This document shows positions 8,747-17,443 of a DNA stretch of 41,719 nt, in pieces. The position numbers and the translations under genes are program-made. Each line of letters starts with the position of its first letter. The stretch's first letter is position 1. Under the pieces are notes generated by a model. It saw only the letters and a list, made by a program, of their open reading frames with translations, searched no databases and was not told the origin of the DNA. Source of the DNA: Burkholderiaceae bacterium (lineage in GTDB: Bacteria; Pseudomonadota; Gammaproteobacteria; Burkholderiales; Burkholderiaceae_E); assembly GCA_023383035.1 (NCBI GenBank), contig JAHDYE010000004.1, forward strand, positions 1 to 41,719, written 5' to 3'.

Positions 8747-8761
8747 TGATGGCTCTGTCAA
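8732..8761 (-). promoter_or_regulatory. Possible sigma-70-type promoter, leftward
   Basis: On the minus strand a consensus -35 hexamer TTGACA (8761-8756) is followed after 18 bp by AAGAAT (8737-8732), a 4/6 match to the -10 consensus. Initiation near 8725 would put the 8690-8703 palindrome inside the early transcribed region, a usual place for repression. The -35 is strong and the -10 weak. Confidence 0.3.
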
Positions 8762-8918
8762 GCGGCGCCGATCCGGTCTTTCCTCGAACCCCGAAAGATG
8801 GCATTCGCTGATTTCCCCCCGAAACGCACGTCCGGCTGCCTGGCCGGCCTTCCGGCGGAGCAGTCCGGACTTCCGGCTCGTGCCGCGGCCGCATCCAGCC
8901 CCGAACCGGATGCCGGCG

Positions 8919-10325
8919 ATGCCTGACAGCAAGGAGTCGTACGCCATTGCCGAACGGCTATCGTCGCTGGCCGGATGGGCTGCCGATCATGGGGCGATGG
9001 AGATCCCGGATGCGGTCGTTCGACGGGCTGCCATCGTTCTCTGTGACGACCTCGCGGCAATCGTGTCGGCCAGCAGGGATCCGCTGCTCTACGGTCTGAC
9101 CGATCAGCTCATGGGCGATGCTGGCAGACCGGCAGCCACCGTGTTCCGGGGCGGGCGGGTTCGCACGGACCGGTACAGCGCGGCCCTCGCGAATGGAGCG
9201 GCCGCACCCTGGAACGAGCTCGACGGAGGTTCACGCCGCGTCCCCTGTCACTCGGGAACCTACGCCCTTCCTGCCTTGCTCGCCGAGGCGGAAGCGGAAG
9301 GCCTGTCGACCCGGGAAACGCTGCGATGCCTGGTCGTCGCCTATGAAGTCGTGACACGAATCGCGCTGGCGTTCGGCCAGCCGCGGCTGGATCTGCATCC
9401 GCATGCGCTCTTCGCTGCGCTCGGAGCGGCGGCGGCTGTTGCCGCAGCGCGTCGTTACGACCGTGCGAGGTTCCTCGATACGCTGGCGATCGCGTCGACG
9501 CTTGCCGCTCCGGGGCCGTTCAGCCATGCGGTCAGGGGAAGCTTCGTCCGCAACATGTGGGTGGGCGCCGGCTCATGGGCCGGATTGAGAGCTGCCGACT
9601 GGGCCCGCTGCGGGCTCGCCGGCCTTTTGGAAGCGCCGTGCGACGTGTTCCATGGCGTGTTCCGGACCGGATGCGATCCGGAGTCGCTGATCGCCGGTCT
9701 CGGTGCGGATTGGCAGATCGAACACGGCTTCCACAAGATCTATCCGTGCTGCCAGTACGCGCATTCGACCGTCGAGGCCATCTCGGAACTCCTGCCGCAG
9801 CTCCCGCCGGGCCTCCGCGGCCGCGACTGCGAGGAACTGGTCATAGAGATCCACGAGAAAGGCCGGCTGCTCGACGAAAGGCAACCCGCCACGGTGCTGG
9901 CGGCCCGCTTCTCCATTCCGCACATCGCCGCGGTCGCCGTCGTCCATGGTCGTGTCGATACGGAAACGCTCGGAGCCGCAAGCCTCGTCGACCCGCTGGT
10001 CGCGGCCGTGAGACATCGCGTCGCGCTCAGACCCTACGTGCCGGATCTGCTTCCGCCGAACGACCGACCCGCCCGCGTCAGCCTCGTCTTCGCCGGCGGC
10101 GCGAAGTTCCAGGCCGAATGCCTGTGCGCACGCGGATCGCCGAGCAAGCCATTCGATCCGGAGACGATCAGGGCGAAGGTGGCCGGTATCTGCGAGGGCA
10201 TCTACCCCGGCATGTCCGAGGCGATGGACCGTCTCGTCGCGCTTCACGCAGCCACGCTGGACTCACCGTGGGAAGAGACGGTTTCCCTCATCGCCGGACC
10301 GACCACGTCCGGCTCGAACCGATAG
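8919..10325 (+). CDS. MmgE/PrpD-family protein (copy 2)
   Basis: A 468-residue MmgE/PrpD-fold protein. The conserved block HKIYPCCQYAHSTVE, matching FKQYPVCSGAHAAVE in copy 1, identifies the family. In the usual active-site block, where copy 1 has HLLDFDDTSY, this protein reads PWNELDGGSRRVPCHSGTYA, so the acidic cluster is changed and its chemistry may differ. The start is uncertain: the ATG at 8919 (MPDSKESYAIAERL) was chosen because GGA sits 8 nt upstream; an ATG at 8910 and a GTG at 8880 are in frame. It is the first gene of the long rightward operon and ends 11 bp before purU. Substrate and reaction are unknown. Confidence 0.88.
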   Translation: MPDSKESYAIAERLSSLAGWAADHGAMEIPDAVVRRAAIVLCDDLAAIVSASRDPLLYGLTDQLMGDAGRPAATVFRGGRVRTDRYSAALANGAAAPWNELDGGSRRVPCHSGTYALPALLAEAEAEGLSTRETLRCLVVAYEVVTRIALAFGQPRLDLHPHALFAALGAAAAVAAARRYDRARFLDTLAIASTLAAPGPFSHAVRGSFVRNMWVGAGSWAGLRAADWARCGLAGLLEAPCDVFHGVFRTGCDPESLIAGLGADWQIEHGFHKIYPCCQYAHSTVEAISELLPQLPPGLRGRDCEELVIEIHEKGRLLDERQPATVLAARFSIPHIAAVAVVHGRVDTETLGAASLVDPLVAAVRHRVALRPYVPDLLPPNDRPARVSLVFAGGAKFQAECLCARGSPSKPFDPETIRAKVAGICEGIYPGMSEAMDRLVALHAATLDSPWEETVSLIAGPTTSGSNR

Positions 10326-10336
10326 CAAAAGCACGC

Positions 10337-11200
10337 ATGGAGCACTCCTACACCCTTACCGCTTCCTGTCCCGACCGCGTCGGCATCATCGCCCGCGTCG
10401 CCTCCTTCATCGCCGAGCACGGAGGGTGGATTCTCGAGTCCAGCTATCACTCGGATGCCGACAACGGATGCGCCGGCCGCTACTACATGCGCGTGCAGAT
10501 GAAGGCGGACTCTCTGGCCTTCAGGCTGTCGGAGCTGCGACAGCGATTCGCGCCGATTGCCGAGGAATTGCAGATGACCTGGCGCGTCACCGATTCCGCG
10601 GTGAGAAAGCGTGTCGTCGTTCTGGTCAGCAAGCAGGGGCACTGCCTCTACGATCTGCTGGCCCGCTGGCAGAGCAAGGAGCTCGATGTCGAGATCCCGT
10701 GCGTGATATCGAACCACGACGCGTTGAGAGGGTTCGTCGAATGGCACGGGATCCCGTTCCATCACATCCCGGTTTCGGGCGACAACAAGGCCGAAGCCTT
10801 CGCCGAAGTGCAGCGGATCTTCGAAGAGGTCCATGGCGACGTCATGGTCCTGGCACGCTACATGCAGATCATTCCGCCCGATCTGTGTGCCGCGTATCCG
10901 GTCCGGATCATCAACATCCATCATTCATTCCTGCCGAGCTTCGTGGGCGCCCGGCCCTATCACCAGGCGTACGAGCGCGGTGTCAAGCTCATCGGCGCGA
11001 CCTGCCACTACGTGACGGCCGATCTGGACCAGGGGCCGATCATCGAGCAGGACGTGATCAGGATCGACCATTCCGACTCCGTCGACGATCTCGTCAGGTA
11101 CGGCAAGGACATCGAGAAGACCGTGCTTGCCCGGGGTCTGCGCTTTCACCTGGACGACCGCGTGCTGCAGCACGGCTGCAAGACCGTCGTCTTCCGCTGA
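10337..11200 (+). CDS. purU: Formyltetrahydrofolate deformylase
   Basis: A 287-residue protein, close to the usual 280. An N-terminal ACT domain (about 4-80, YTLTASCPDRVGIIARVASF) is followed by a formyltransferase-fold catalytic domain (about 93-285). The catalytic Asn-His-Asp set is visible as N193 and H195 in INIHHSFLP and D231 in TADLDQGPII. The enzyme hydrolyses 10-formyl-THF to formate and THF, keeping THF available when much one-carbon material is loaded onto folate. The ATG at 10337 matches the family start; the open frame runs further upstream without family-like sequence. In other bacteria purU often accompanies sarcosine or dimethylglycine oxidase genes, which fits the soxBDAG operon at 29803-34963. 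Confidence 0.95.
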   Translation: MEHSYTLTASCPDRVGIIARVASFIAEHGGWILESSYHSDADNGCAGRYYMRVQMKADSLAFRLSELRQRFAPIAEELQMTWRVTDSAVRKRVVVLVSKQGHCLYDLLARWQSKELDVEIPCVISNHDALRGFVEWHGIPFHHIPVSGDNKAEAFAEVQRIFEEVHGDVMVLARYMQIIPPDLCAAYPVRIINIHHSFLPSFVGARPYHQAYERGVKLIGATCHYVTADLDQGPIIEQDVIRIDHSDSVDDLVRYGKDIEKTVLARGLRFHLDDRVLQHGCKTVVFR

Positions 11201-11237
11201 GTCCACCAGAGTTCATCGATATCGAGGGGGAGAGATC

Positions 11238-12449
11238 ATGAAGAACAACGGTGTCCTGCCGGGCGTTCGTTCACCGATGATCGGCAGGTCCGGCGAGCGC
11301 CGGCGTTTGCTGCGTGCGGGTTCCATTGCTGCGGCGGCGCTCGCGGGCCCCGGCCTCGTTCGGCCGGCACGAGCGGCAAACGTGGTCAGGATCGGTCACA
11401 CGCAATCCCTCACCGGCCCGTCTTCACCGTGGGGGATCCGTGCCCGCGACGGTGCGGTCCTGGCCGAAAGCGAGATCAATGCAGCCGGCGGATTCACGGA
11501 CCGCAAGGGCAACCGGTACACCCTGCAGATCGCTGCGGCCGACATGGCCAACGATCCCAAGCAGGCGATCACGCTGTTCCGCCAGCAGGCAAGCGACCCG
11601 ACGATCGTCGCGTCGATGGGGCCCACGAACTCGGTCGGGTTCCTGCCATGCATTCCGGTGGCCAGCCAGATCGGGCTGCCTTTGGTAGGTAACGGATCCG
11701 GCGCCCCGGTGAAGGAGTGGAACCCCTGGGTCTATCGCGTGAATCTCGTTGCCGATGTCGCGACCCCGATGTTCCTGAAAGTGGCTGTCAAGGCGGCACG
11801 GGTGCAGCGACTGGCCGTGATCTTCGACCAGACTCAGGACGCACAAGTGGCCGATGCGCGGTTCTGCCAGGCACTCGCGCGCGAGGTCGGGTACGAGGTG
11901 GTTGCCTACGAGGCATATCGAAGCGGCGATCAGGATTTCTCGCCGCAGCTCACCAAGATCCGCGCCACCCGGCCCGATGCGGTCTTCGTGGCGGCGTCGA
12001 CGGGTGACGGAGTGAGAGTCGTCACGCAATTGCGCGAAGCCGGCATTTCCGCGCCTCTGTTTACCGGGTACGGAGTGCTGGTCGATCCGGTCTACTGGGA
12101 CGGGACCAAGGGCGGCATCGATGGCGGATACACATGGGTCGACCAGGATCTGAAGCGCGCCGGCGGGGCGCTGAGGAACTGGCTCGACACCTACAACAAG
12201 AAGTTCGCGCTCGAGGCGACGTCCTATTCGGTATACGGCTACGATGCCGTCCACACGATCGTGGAGTGCATCAGGCAGGCAGGCGGAACCGATCGCGGGG
12301 CGATCAGGGAAGTCATGAGCAGTCTGGAATTCATCGGTCCTCTGGGCACCCGGGTGACTTTCAAGAACCCGCCGACCGGCAACAACCTCACTCCATCGTT
12401 GACGGTCATGAAGATCGACGGAAGAGGGTCCGGACAGACAATCGCGTGA
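11238..12449 (+). CDS. ABC transporter substrate-binding protein, LivK/branched-chain-type, Tat-like signal
   Basis: A 403-residue type I periplasmic binding protein. Its leader has a twin-arginine-like motif (ERRRLLRAG, residues 20-28), then an alanine-rich hydrophobic core and an ARA cleavage site near residue 46. The mature part begins NVVRIGHTQSLTGPSS, with the family pattern AESEINAAGG and NDPKQAITLFRQQ. Such proteins feed Liv/HAAT-type importers that carry branched-chain amino acids, but also many amides, ureas, aromatic acids and heterocycles. A strong ribosome-binding site (GAGGGGGAG) precedes the ATG at 11238. It opens the transporter part of the operon, 37 bp after purU and 43 bp before the livG-type gene. 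The substrate cannot be inferred. Confidence 0.93.
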   Translation: MKNNGVLPGVRSPMIGRSGERRRLLRAGSIAAAALAGPGLVRPARAANVVRIGHTQSLTGPSSPWGIRARDGAVLAESEINAAGGFTDRKGNRYTLQIAAADMANDPKQAITLFRQQASDPTIVASMGPTNSVGFLPCIPVASQIGLPLVGNGSGAPVKEWNPWVYRVNLVADVATPMFLKVAVKAARVQRLAVIFDQTQDAQVADARFCQALAREVGYEVVAYEAYRSGDQDFSPQLTKIRATRPDAVFVAASTGDGVRVVTQLREAGISAPLFTGYGVLVDPVYWDGTKGGIDGGYTWVDQDLKRAGGALRNWLDTYNKKFALEATSYSVYGYDAVHTIVECIRQAGGTDRGAIREVMSSLEFIGPLGTRVTFKNPPTGNNLTPSLTVMKIDGRGSGQTIA

Positions 12450-12492
12450 GGTCTGCATCCACCGGAAACGACGCGGGCGTCAACGAGCGGCG

Positions 12493-13272
12493 ATGATGAT
12501 TGCCGGTTCGACGGGCGGTGCCCGACCGATACTGAGCGTGTCGGACGCGACCAAGCGATTCGGCGGGGTCGTCGCGGTCGATGCGGTCAGCTTCGACATT
12601 CCGGAAGGGGCGATCGTGTCGATGGTCGGGCCCAACGGCGCCGGCAAGACGACGCTCTTCAACCTTCTTTCCGGCGTCTATCGGTGCGATCGGGGCCGCA
12701 TCGTGTTCGCCGACGAGGATGTCACGACCGTCGCTCCGGAGCGCAGGGCGGCGATGGGTCTGGCGCGTACCTTCCAGAACGTTCGCCTGTTCGCGCACCT
12801 GACTGCGCTCGAGAACGTCATGGTGGGAGGCTACTGTCGCTCCCTGCCCCGTGAAGCGATCGCCTCTCGGGGCACGACGAAGACAGCGCAGTTCCGGCAA
12901 CGCGCGGAAGAGCTTCTCGATTGGGTGGGTGCCGCTTCGTCGAAGGATCTGATGCCTTCCGAGCTGTCGTACGGCGACCAGAGACGTGTCGAGATCGCCC
13001 GTGCGCTTGCCACCCGTCCTCGCCTGCTGATTCTCGACGAACCCACTGCCGGGATGATCGCGGACGAGGCACGACAGGTGATCGACCTGATGGACAGGCT
13101 CCGCGAAAGAGGAATCACGCTGCTGCTGATCGAGCACAACATGAACGTGGTGAGGGCGGTGTCGCAGAAGATCGTCGTCCTGAACTTCGGAAGGAAGATC
13201 GCCGAAGGGGACCCGGTCGAGGTCATGAGGAACCCCGAAGTGATCAGCGCGTACCTCGGCAGCGAGGAGTGA
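12493..13272 (+). CDS. livG: Liv-type ABC transporter ATP-binding protein LivG
   Basis: A 259-residue ATPase. Walker A is GPNGAGKT (46-53), the Q-loop region is ARTFQNVRLF, the LivG-type signature is LSYGDQRRVEIARAL in place of LSGGQ, and Walker B is LLILDEPTAGM with a following switch histidine (LIEHNMNVV). It powers the importer together with LivF. Two ATG codons in tandem (12493, 12496) make the exact start uncertain by one residue. It is 3 bp upstream of livF. Confidence 0.95.
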   Translation: MMIAGSTGGARPILSVSDATKRFGGVVAVDAVSFDIPEGAIVSMVGPNGAGKTTLFNLLSGVYRCDRGRIVFADEDVTTVAPERRAAMGLARTFQNVRLFAHLTALENVMVGGYCRSLPREAIASRGTTKTAQFRQRAEELLDWVGAASSKDLMPSELSYGDQRRVEIARALATRPRLLILDEPTAGMIADEARQVIDLMDRLRERGITLLLIEHNMNVVRAVSQKIVVLNFGRKIAEGDPVEVMRNPEVISAYLGSEE

Positions 13273-13275
13273 ACC

Positions 13276-13989
13276 ATGCTCGTCGTGAAGGGTCTGAGCG
13301 TTTCCTACCGGGCGGTGCCGGCCGTCGTCGATGTCGCCCTGGAGATCGGGACGGGGGAGGTCCAGGTCATTCTGGGCGCGAACGGAGCCGGCAAGACGAC
13401 GATCATCAAGGCGATCATGGGGCTCGTACGCGCATCGGCGGGTTCGATCCTGTTCGACGGCAAGCACGAGCTCCGCAGGCTCGGTCCCTTCATGATCCAT
13501 CGCCTCGGCATCAGCTGGGTTCCCGAGGCACGTCAGCTGTGGGGCACGCTTACGGTTCTCGACAACATGCGCATGGGCGCGTTCATCGTTCGCGACCGCC
13601 GGCAGGTCGAGCAGCGTATCGCCGAGGCCTTCGAGATGTTCCCGATCCTGAAGGAAAGACAGGGCCAGCTCGCAAGCTCGCTGAGTGGAGGCGAACAGCA
13701 GATGCTGGCGATAGCACGTTCGCTGATGTCCGGCCCCAGACTGATCCTCATGGACGAGCCGTCCCTGGGGTTGGCCCCGATCGTGGTCAATCGGGTATTC
13801 GATCTCGTCGGCCGGATCAGGGACATGGGGATCAGCGTGCTGATGGTCGAGCAGAACGCACGCAAGGCGCTGAGGTGCGCCGACACCGCGTATCTGCTCG
13901 AAGTCGGCCGGGTCGTCGACGCCGGGCCATCGAGCGAAATCGCCGCGCGGGAAGGCGTGCAGGCAGTCTTCCTGGGGGGGAAAGCATGA
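13276..13989 (+). CDS. livF: Liv-type ABC transporter ATP-binding protein LivF
   Basis: A 237-residue ATPase and the second half of the nucleotide-binding heterodimer. Walker A is GANGAGKT, the signature is LSGGEQQMLAIARSLM, and Walker B is LILMDEPSLGLAP, the last a LivF hallmark. The region VPEARQLWGTLTVLDN matches the LivF Q-loop zone, where the usual phenylalanine position has become LW. Its stop overlaps the livH start (ATGA), indicating translational coupling. Confidence 0.95.
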   Translation: MLVVKGLSVSYRAVPAVVDVALEIGTGEVQVILGANGAGKTTIIKAIMGLVRASAGSILFDGKHELRRLGPFMIHRLGISWVPEARQLWGTLTVLDNMRMGAFIVRDRRQVEQRIAEAFEMFPILKERQGQLASSLSGGEQQMLAIARSLMSGPRLILMDEPSLGLAPIVVNRVFDLVGRIRDMGISVLMVEQNARKALRCADTAYLLEVGRVVDAGPSSEIAAREGVQAVFLGGKA

Positions 13990-14870
13990 ACCTGTTGCTG
14001 CAGCAACTGCTCAACGGACTGGTGATCGGAAGCACCTACGCAGTGGTGGCCATCGGGTTCTCGCTGACGTTCACGGTGCTGCGAATCGTGAACTTCGCGC
14101 ATCCGGAGCTCTTCATGATCGGGATGTTCGCCGGCGGCTTCTGCGCATCGTATGTGTCGGACAACATCTTCGTCGTCTTCGCGGCGGGCGCGCTCGGGGC
14201 AGGCTTCGCCGGAGCGCTCATGGAGCGAGTGGTACTTCGTCCGCTGCGCCAGCGTGACGTGCTGATGGGCCTGATCGGAACGCTCGGCGTCGCGTTCATG
14301 CTCTCCAACGGAGTGGCGGCTATGCTCGGGCCGGATCCGATTCCGTATCCGCAGGTGATCAAGCATACCCTCGTCCTGCAGGGCGACGTGCTGCTTTCGT
14401 CCAAGCAGGTCAGCAATCTCGTTGTCTCGGTTCTGTTGCTGGCCGGCCTGACCTGGTACGTACGCGGAACGCGCTACGGCCTGGCGTCGCGCGCGCTGGC
14501 CGAACGTCCCGATGTGGCTGCCGCCTTCGGCGTCAATATCCACCGGGTCTCGCAGGCCACCGTCTTCATCTCCTCGGCGATGGCAGGTCTCGCGGCCGTT
14601 TCGATCGGAGTCCTGTATTCGACGAGCTACGCGTTCGTCGGACTCCTGTACGGGCTCAAGTCGTTCATCTGCATGCTGGTGGCGGGAAACCGCTACTTCG
14701 AAGGCGTCATCGTGGTGGCGTTGCTCCTGGGCGTCGTCGAAGCCTTGGTCGTCGGCTACATCTCCTCCGCGTACCGGGATGCCGCTGCCTTCCTGCTGAT
14801 GATCCTCGTGTTGTTCTTCCGTCCGGACGGTCTGTTCGGGTCGTACTTCTCCGGAGGTGACAAGCCATGA
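13986..14870 (+). CDS. livH: Liv-type ABC transporter permease LivH
   Basis: A 294-residue membrane protein with about eight hydrophobic segments. It starts MNLLLQQLLNGLVIGSTYAV, the standard LivH N-terminus, followed by LRIVNFAHPELFMIG. The cytoplasmic coupling region contains RALAERPDVAAAFGVNI, the LivH equivalent of the EAA loop that contacts the ATPases. The ATG at 13986 overlaps the livF stop. The frame is open far upstream, but only as the shadow of livG and livF. Confidence 0.94.
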   Translation: MNLLLQQLLNGLVIGSTYAVVAIGFSLTFTVLRIVNFAHPELFMIGMFAGGFCASYVSDNIFVVFAAGALGAGFAGALMERVVLRPLRQRDVLMGLIGTLGVAFMLSNGVAAMLGPDPIPYPQVIKHTLVLQGDVLLSSKQVSNLVVSVLLLAGLTWYVRGTRYGLASRALAERPDVAAAFGVNIHRVSQATVFISSAMAGLAAVSIGVLYSTSYAFVGLLYGLKSFICMLVAGNRYFEGVIVVALLLGVVEALVVGYISSAYRDAAAFLLMILVLFFRPDGLFGSYFSGGDKP

Positions 14871-15736
14871 CGAGCTTTGGCTTCTGGGAGCCGATCGTCA
14901 TCGTCTGCTTCATCAACCTGATCCTGGTTTCGGGCCTTTACGTCAACGCGTTGTCCGGAATCCTTCAGCTTTGCACTGCAGCGATCGCGGGAATAGGCGG
15001 ATACGCGGCGGCAGTACTGGCAGTCAACTTCGGCTGGCCCTTCGTTCCATCGCTCGCGGTTGCAGCCGTTGCGGGTGCCGGGGTCGGTGCGGTCCTGGCG
15101 CTGCTCACCGCCAGGATGGCCCTGTTCGTGCTGAAGCTGACCACTCTCGCCTTCGGCGAAGCCGTGGTCGTGCTCGTATACAACATCGACTATCTCGGCG
15201 GTGCGAACAGCTTTACCGGAATCCCGCTGCGCACGGATCTGGTTGCGGCGGCCTCGGGAGCGATGCTGGCGATTCTGGTCGCCTGGGCAGTGGACCGATC
15301 GACGATCGGCTTCGCCGCCCGGGCCGTTCGTGACGATCCCATCGCCGCCGGATCGGTCGGCATATCGGTGCGCAGGATCAGGGTGATGACATTCACCGTC
15401 GGAGCGGCGATCATCGGTCTCGGGGGCGCTCTCCAGGCACACTACCTGCTGGTCGTCAGCCCGCACGAGCTCGGCTTCTTCACGTCGCTCAGCTTCATCA
15501 TCTTCCTGATCATCGGCGGTACCCAGACCCTTCGAGGGCCGCTGCTCGCGACGATCCTGCTCACTGCCATTCCGGAGGCGCTTCGCTTTGCCGGCGAATA
15601 CCGTCTCATCCTGTACGGGTTCATCGTGGTGATGGTCGTGCTGATGCGTCCCGAGGGCATGGTGACGCGCAAGCGTCCGGGCGGCGGACGGCCGCTCACC
15701 GGCGTTCCGGCCGGTCTTGCCTCGAGCCGGAGGTAG
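14867..15736 (+). CDS. livM: Liv-type ABC transporter permease LivM
   Basis: A 289-residue membrane protein, partner of LivH in the translocation channel. Typical family stretches are LSGILQLCTAAIAGIGGYAA near the N-terminus, the coupling loop RAVRDDPIAAGSVGISV, and GGTQTLRGPLLATILL. Most LivM proteins have NLILGYTGQLSLGH at the first of these places; this one reads NALSGILQLCTAAI, a divergent version. Start and stop are tightly packed: ATGA overlap with livH, and a 1-bp gap to the next gene. The tail (RKRPGGGRP...) is basic and probably cytoplasmic. Confidence 0.92.
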   Translation: MTSFGFWEPIVIVCFINLILVSGLYVNALSGILQLCTAAIAGIGGYAAAVLAVNFGWPFVPSLAVAAVAGAGVGAVLALLTARMALFVLKLTTLAFGEAVVVLVYNIDYLGGANSFTGIPLRTDLVAAASGAMLAILVAWAVDRSTIGFAARAVRDDPIAAGSVGISVRRIRVMTFTVGAAIIGLGGALQAHYLLVVSPHELGFFTSLSFIIFLIIGGTQTLRGPLLATILLTAIPEALRFAGEYRLILYGFIVVMVVLMRPEGMVTRKRPGGGRPLTGVPAGLASSRR

Positions 15737-15737
15737 C

Positions 15738-17345
15738 GTGTCGGCCGGGATCTCCTGCGGGGAGGCGCTGATGCGCCTGCTGGAGCGCTACGGCGTCGAC
15801 ACGATCTTCGGTATCCCCGGCTATCACACGCTCGACATCTACCGCGGCTTCTCCAGGACGGGCATCCGTCATGTCGTGACCCGGCACGAACAGGGGGCGG
15901 GTTTCATGGCCGACGGTTACGCACGCGCGACCGGGCGGCCGGGCGTCTGCGTGCTGATCTCCGGCCCCGGAGTGACGAATGCCGCGACGGCTCTCGGACA
16001 GTCGTATGCGGATTCGGTTCCGGTGCTGCTGATCTCGAGCGTCAACGAGACGCGCAGCCTCGGCAAGGGCTGGGGAAATCTGCACGAGATCACCGATCAG
16101 CGCGCGGTCACCGCACCGCTGACAGCGCTGAGCGCGCTCGCCCACAGTCCCGACGAACTGCCCGAGCTGTTCGCCCAGGCTTTCACGATCTTCGCTTCGC
16201 GCCGGCCGAGACCGGTCCATATCTCGATTCCGCTGGACGTCCTGGCCATGACCGTCAGCACCGACTGGCCTGCGGTTACGCCTCCGGCGCGCCCGATCCC
16301 GCCGCCGGAAGCCATCGGGCAGGCTGCCCGATTGCTCGCCACCGCGGCGCGGCCGGTCATCGTGATCGGCGGCGGCGCGGTGCACGCCGGCCGCGCGGCG
16401 GTGGCGCTGGCCGAGTGGCTCGATGCGTCGGTCATCGCTTCGAACGCCGGCAAGGGCGTCGTTCCCGACAGTCATCCGCTGAGTCTCGGCGGCAGCATGA
16501 TCCGGGCCGAGGTGCGTGAGCACCTGTCGCGGGCGGACGTACTGCTCGCGCTGGGAACCGAACTCGCCTCCACCGACAGCTTCGTTCCGACGTTGCCGAT
16601 CAACGGGAAGATCATCCGCGTCGACGTGGACGCGTCCAAGTTCAACGATCGATACCCGGCCGCCTGCAGCGTTCCTGGCGACGCCAGGGTTGCTGCCGAG
16701 CAGATGCTGGCGGCGCTCGAGTGTCTTGCGCCGCAGGGTCCCCGCAAGGGAACGGCGGAGACCGTGTCGCAGGTGCGTCGTGATCTCGTTGCCGGCCTTT
16801 CGGAAGTCGAGCGCCGGCACAAGGTGATGCACGACCATCTGCGCCGGGCATTGCCCGAAGACGCGATCATCATGGGCGACATCTCCCAGGTCGTCTACAC
16901 CGGTTCGGCGCTCCTTCCGGTGGAGCGCCCGCGATGCTGGTTCTATCCCGCCGGGTTCGGAACGCTCGGATGCGCGTTGCCGGGTGCGATCGGCGCCAGG
17001 CTCGGCGCGCCCGAGAGACCGGTCGTGGCGATTGCGGGCGATGGTGCGTTCATGTTCACGATGCAGGAGCTGATGACCGCGGTCGAGCTGAAGCTGCCGA
17101 TTCCGGTGATCCTGTGGGACAACGACGGATTCGCGATGATCCGCGACGGGTTCGACGAACGCGGCATTCCTCGCGTCGGCGCTTCCCCGGCGCACCCCGA
17201 CTTTCCGAAACTCGCCGATGCATTCGGCTGCGCAAGCGTGGTGCCCCGCAGCGCCGCCGGGTTCACGGCGGCAGTTCAGCAGGCGCTGTGCGCGCCGGGG
17301 CCGACGCTGATCGTCGTCGCCGAGAATGCCGGCTGGCTGCAGTAG
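15738..17345 (+). CDS. ThDP-dependent 2-oxoacid decarboxylase / acetolactate-synthase-like enzyme (AruI-like)
   Basis: A 535-residue three-domain ThDP enzyme. The GTG at 15738 is chosen because GGAGG (15729-15733) sits just upstream, and SCGEALMRLLERYGVDTIFG matches the family start. The catalytic glutamate is E51 (RHEQGAGFMADGYARATG). The cofactor motif starts at G434 (GDGAFMFTMQEL) and ends with N462-D463-G464. From memory the N-terminal half resembles 5-guanidino-2-oxopentanoate decarboxylase (AruI) and other oxoacid decarboxylases more than true acetolactate synthase; no regulatory subunit is nearby. It would decarboxylate, or carboligate, a 2-oxoacid produced in the pathway. It is the last gene of the operon that starts at 8919. 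The family is certain; the substrate is inferred only loosely. Confidence 0.9.
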   Translation: MSAGISCGEALMRLLERYGVDTIFGIPGYHTLDIYRGFSRTGIRHVVTRHEQGAGFMADGYARATGRPGVCVLISGPGVTNAATALGQSYADSVPVLLISSVNETRSLGKGWGNLHEITDQRAVTAPLTALSALAHSPDELPELFAQAFTIFASRRPRPVHISIPLDVLAMTVSTDWPAVTPPARPIPPPEAIGQAARLLATAARPVIVIGGGAVHAGRAAVALAEWLDASVIASNAGKGVVPDSHPLSLGGSMIRAEVREHLSRADVLLALGTELASTDSFVPTLPINGKIIRVDVDASKFNDRYPAACSVPGDARVAAEQMLAALECLAPQGPRKGTAETVSQVRRDLVAGLSEVERRHKVMHDHLRRALPEDAIIMGDISQVVYTGSALLPVERPRCWFYPAGFGTLGCALPGAIGARLGAPERPVVAIAGDGAFMFTMQELMTAVELKLPIPVILWDNDGFAMIRDGFDERGIPRVGASPAHPDFPKLADAFGCASVVPRSAAGFTAAVQQALCAPGPTLIVVAENAGWLQ

Positions 17346-17396
17346 CGCTGCATCGCCGACCGCTGCAGGTGCGCTGGCCGGACCTGGCACGACGTG

Positions 17397-17425
17397 TTGA
17401 CTCGGAAGAAGCCGCTTGATAGGAT
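17397..17425 (+). promoter_or_regulatory. Sigma-70-type promoter before molybdenum hydroxylase 1
   Basis: TTGACT (17397-17402) and TAGGAT (17420-17425) are separated by exactly 17 bp, in the 218-bp gap before the hydroxylase genes. Transcription would begin near 17432, with a leader of about 130 nt. The operator-like palindrome at 17444-17457 would begin about 12 bp into the transcript, consistent with repression. Confidence 0.6.
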
Positions 17426-17443
17426 GCCGTATCGAAACCGCGT

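Larger units (their letters stand above)
8578..8918. other. Divergent intergenic region between the two MmgE/PrpD operons
   Basis: These 341 bp separate operons that run in opposite directions and hold no convincing gene. The region is less GC-rich than its surroundings around 8680-8760. It contains the 14-bp palindrome at 8690-8703 and weak promoter-like elements on both strands (listed separately). The stretch 8760-8918 is GC-rich leader before the rightward gene. I see no riboswitch-like or small-protein signal in it. Confidence 0.7.

Noticed and set aside
11216-11225. Palindrome TCGATATCGA upstream of the Liv binding-protein gene
   Set aside because: A 10-bp palindrome lying inside an operon between closely spaced genes. 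It shares only GATATCGAT with 22649-22657 and differs from the TTCGC-N4-GCGAA motif, so it is too weak to call an operator.
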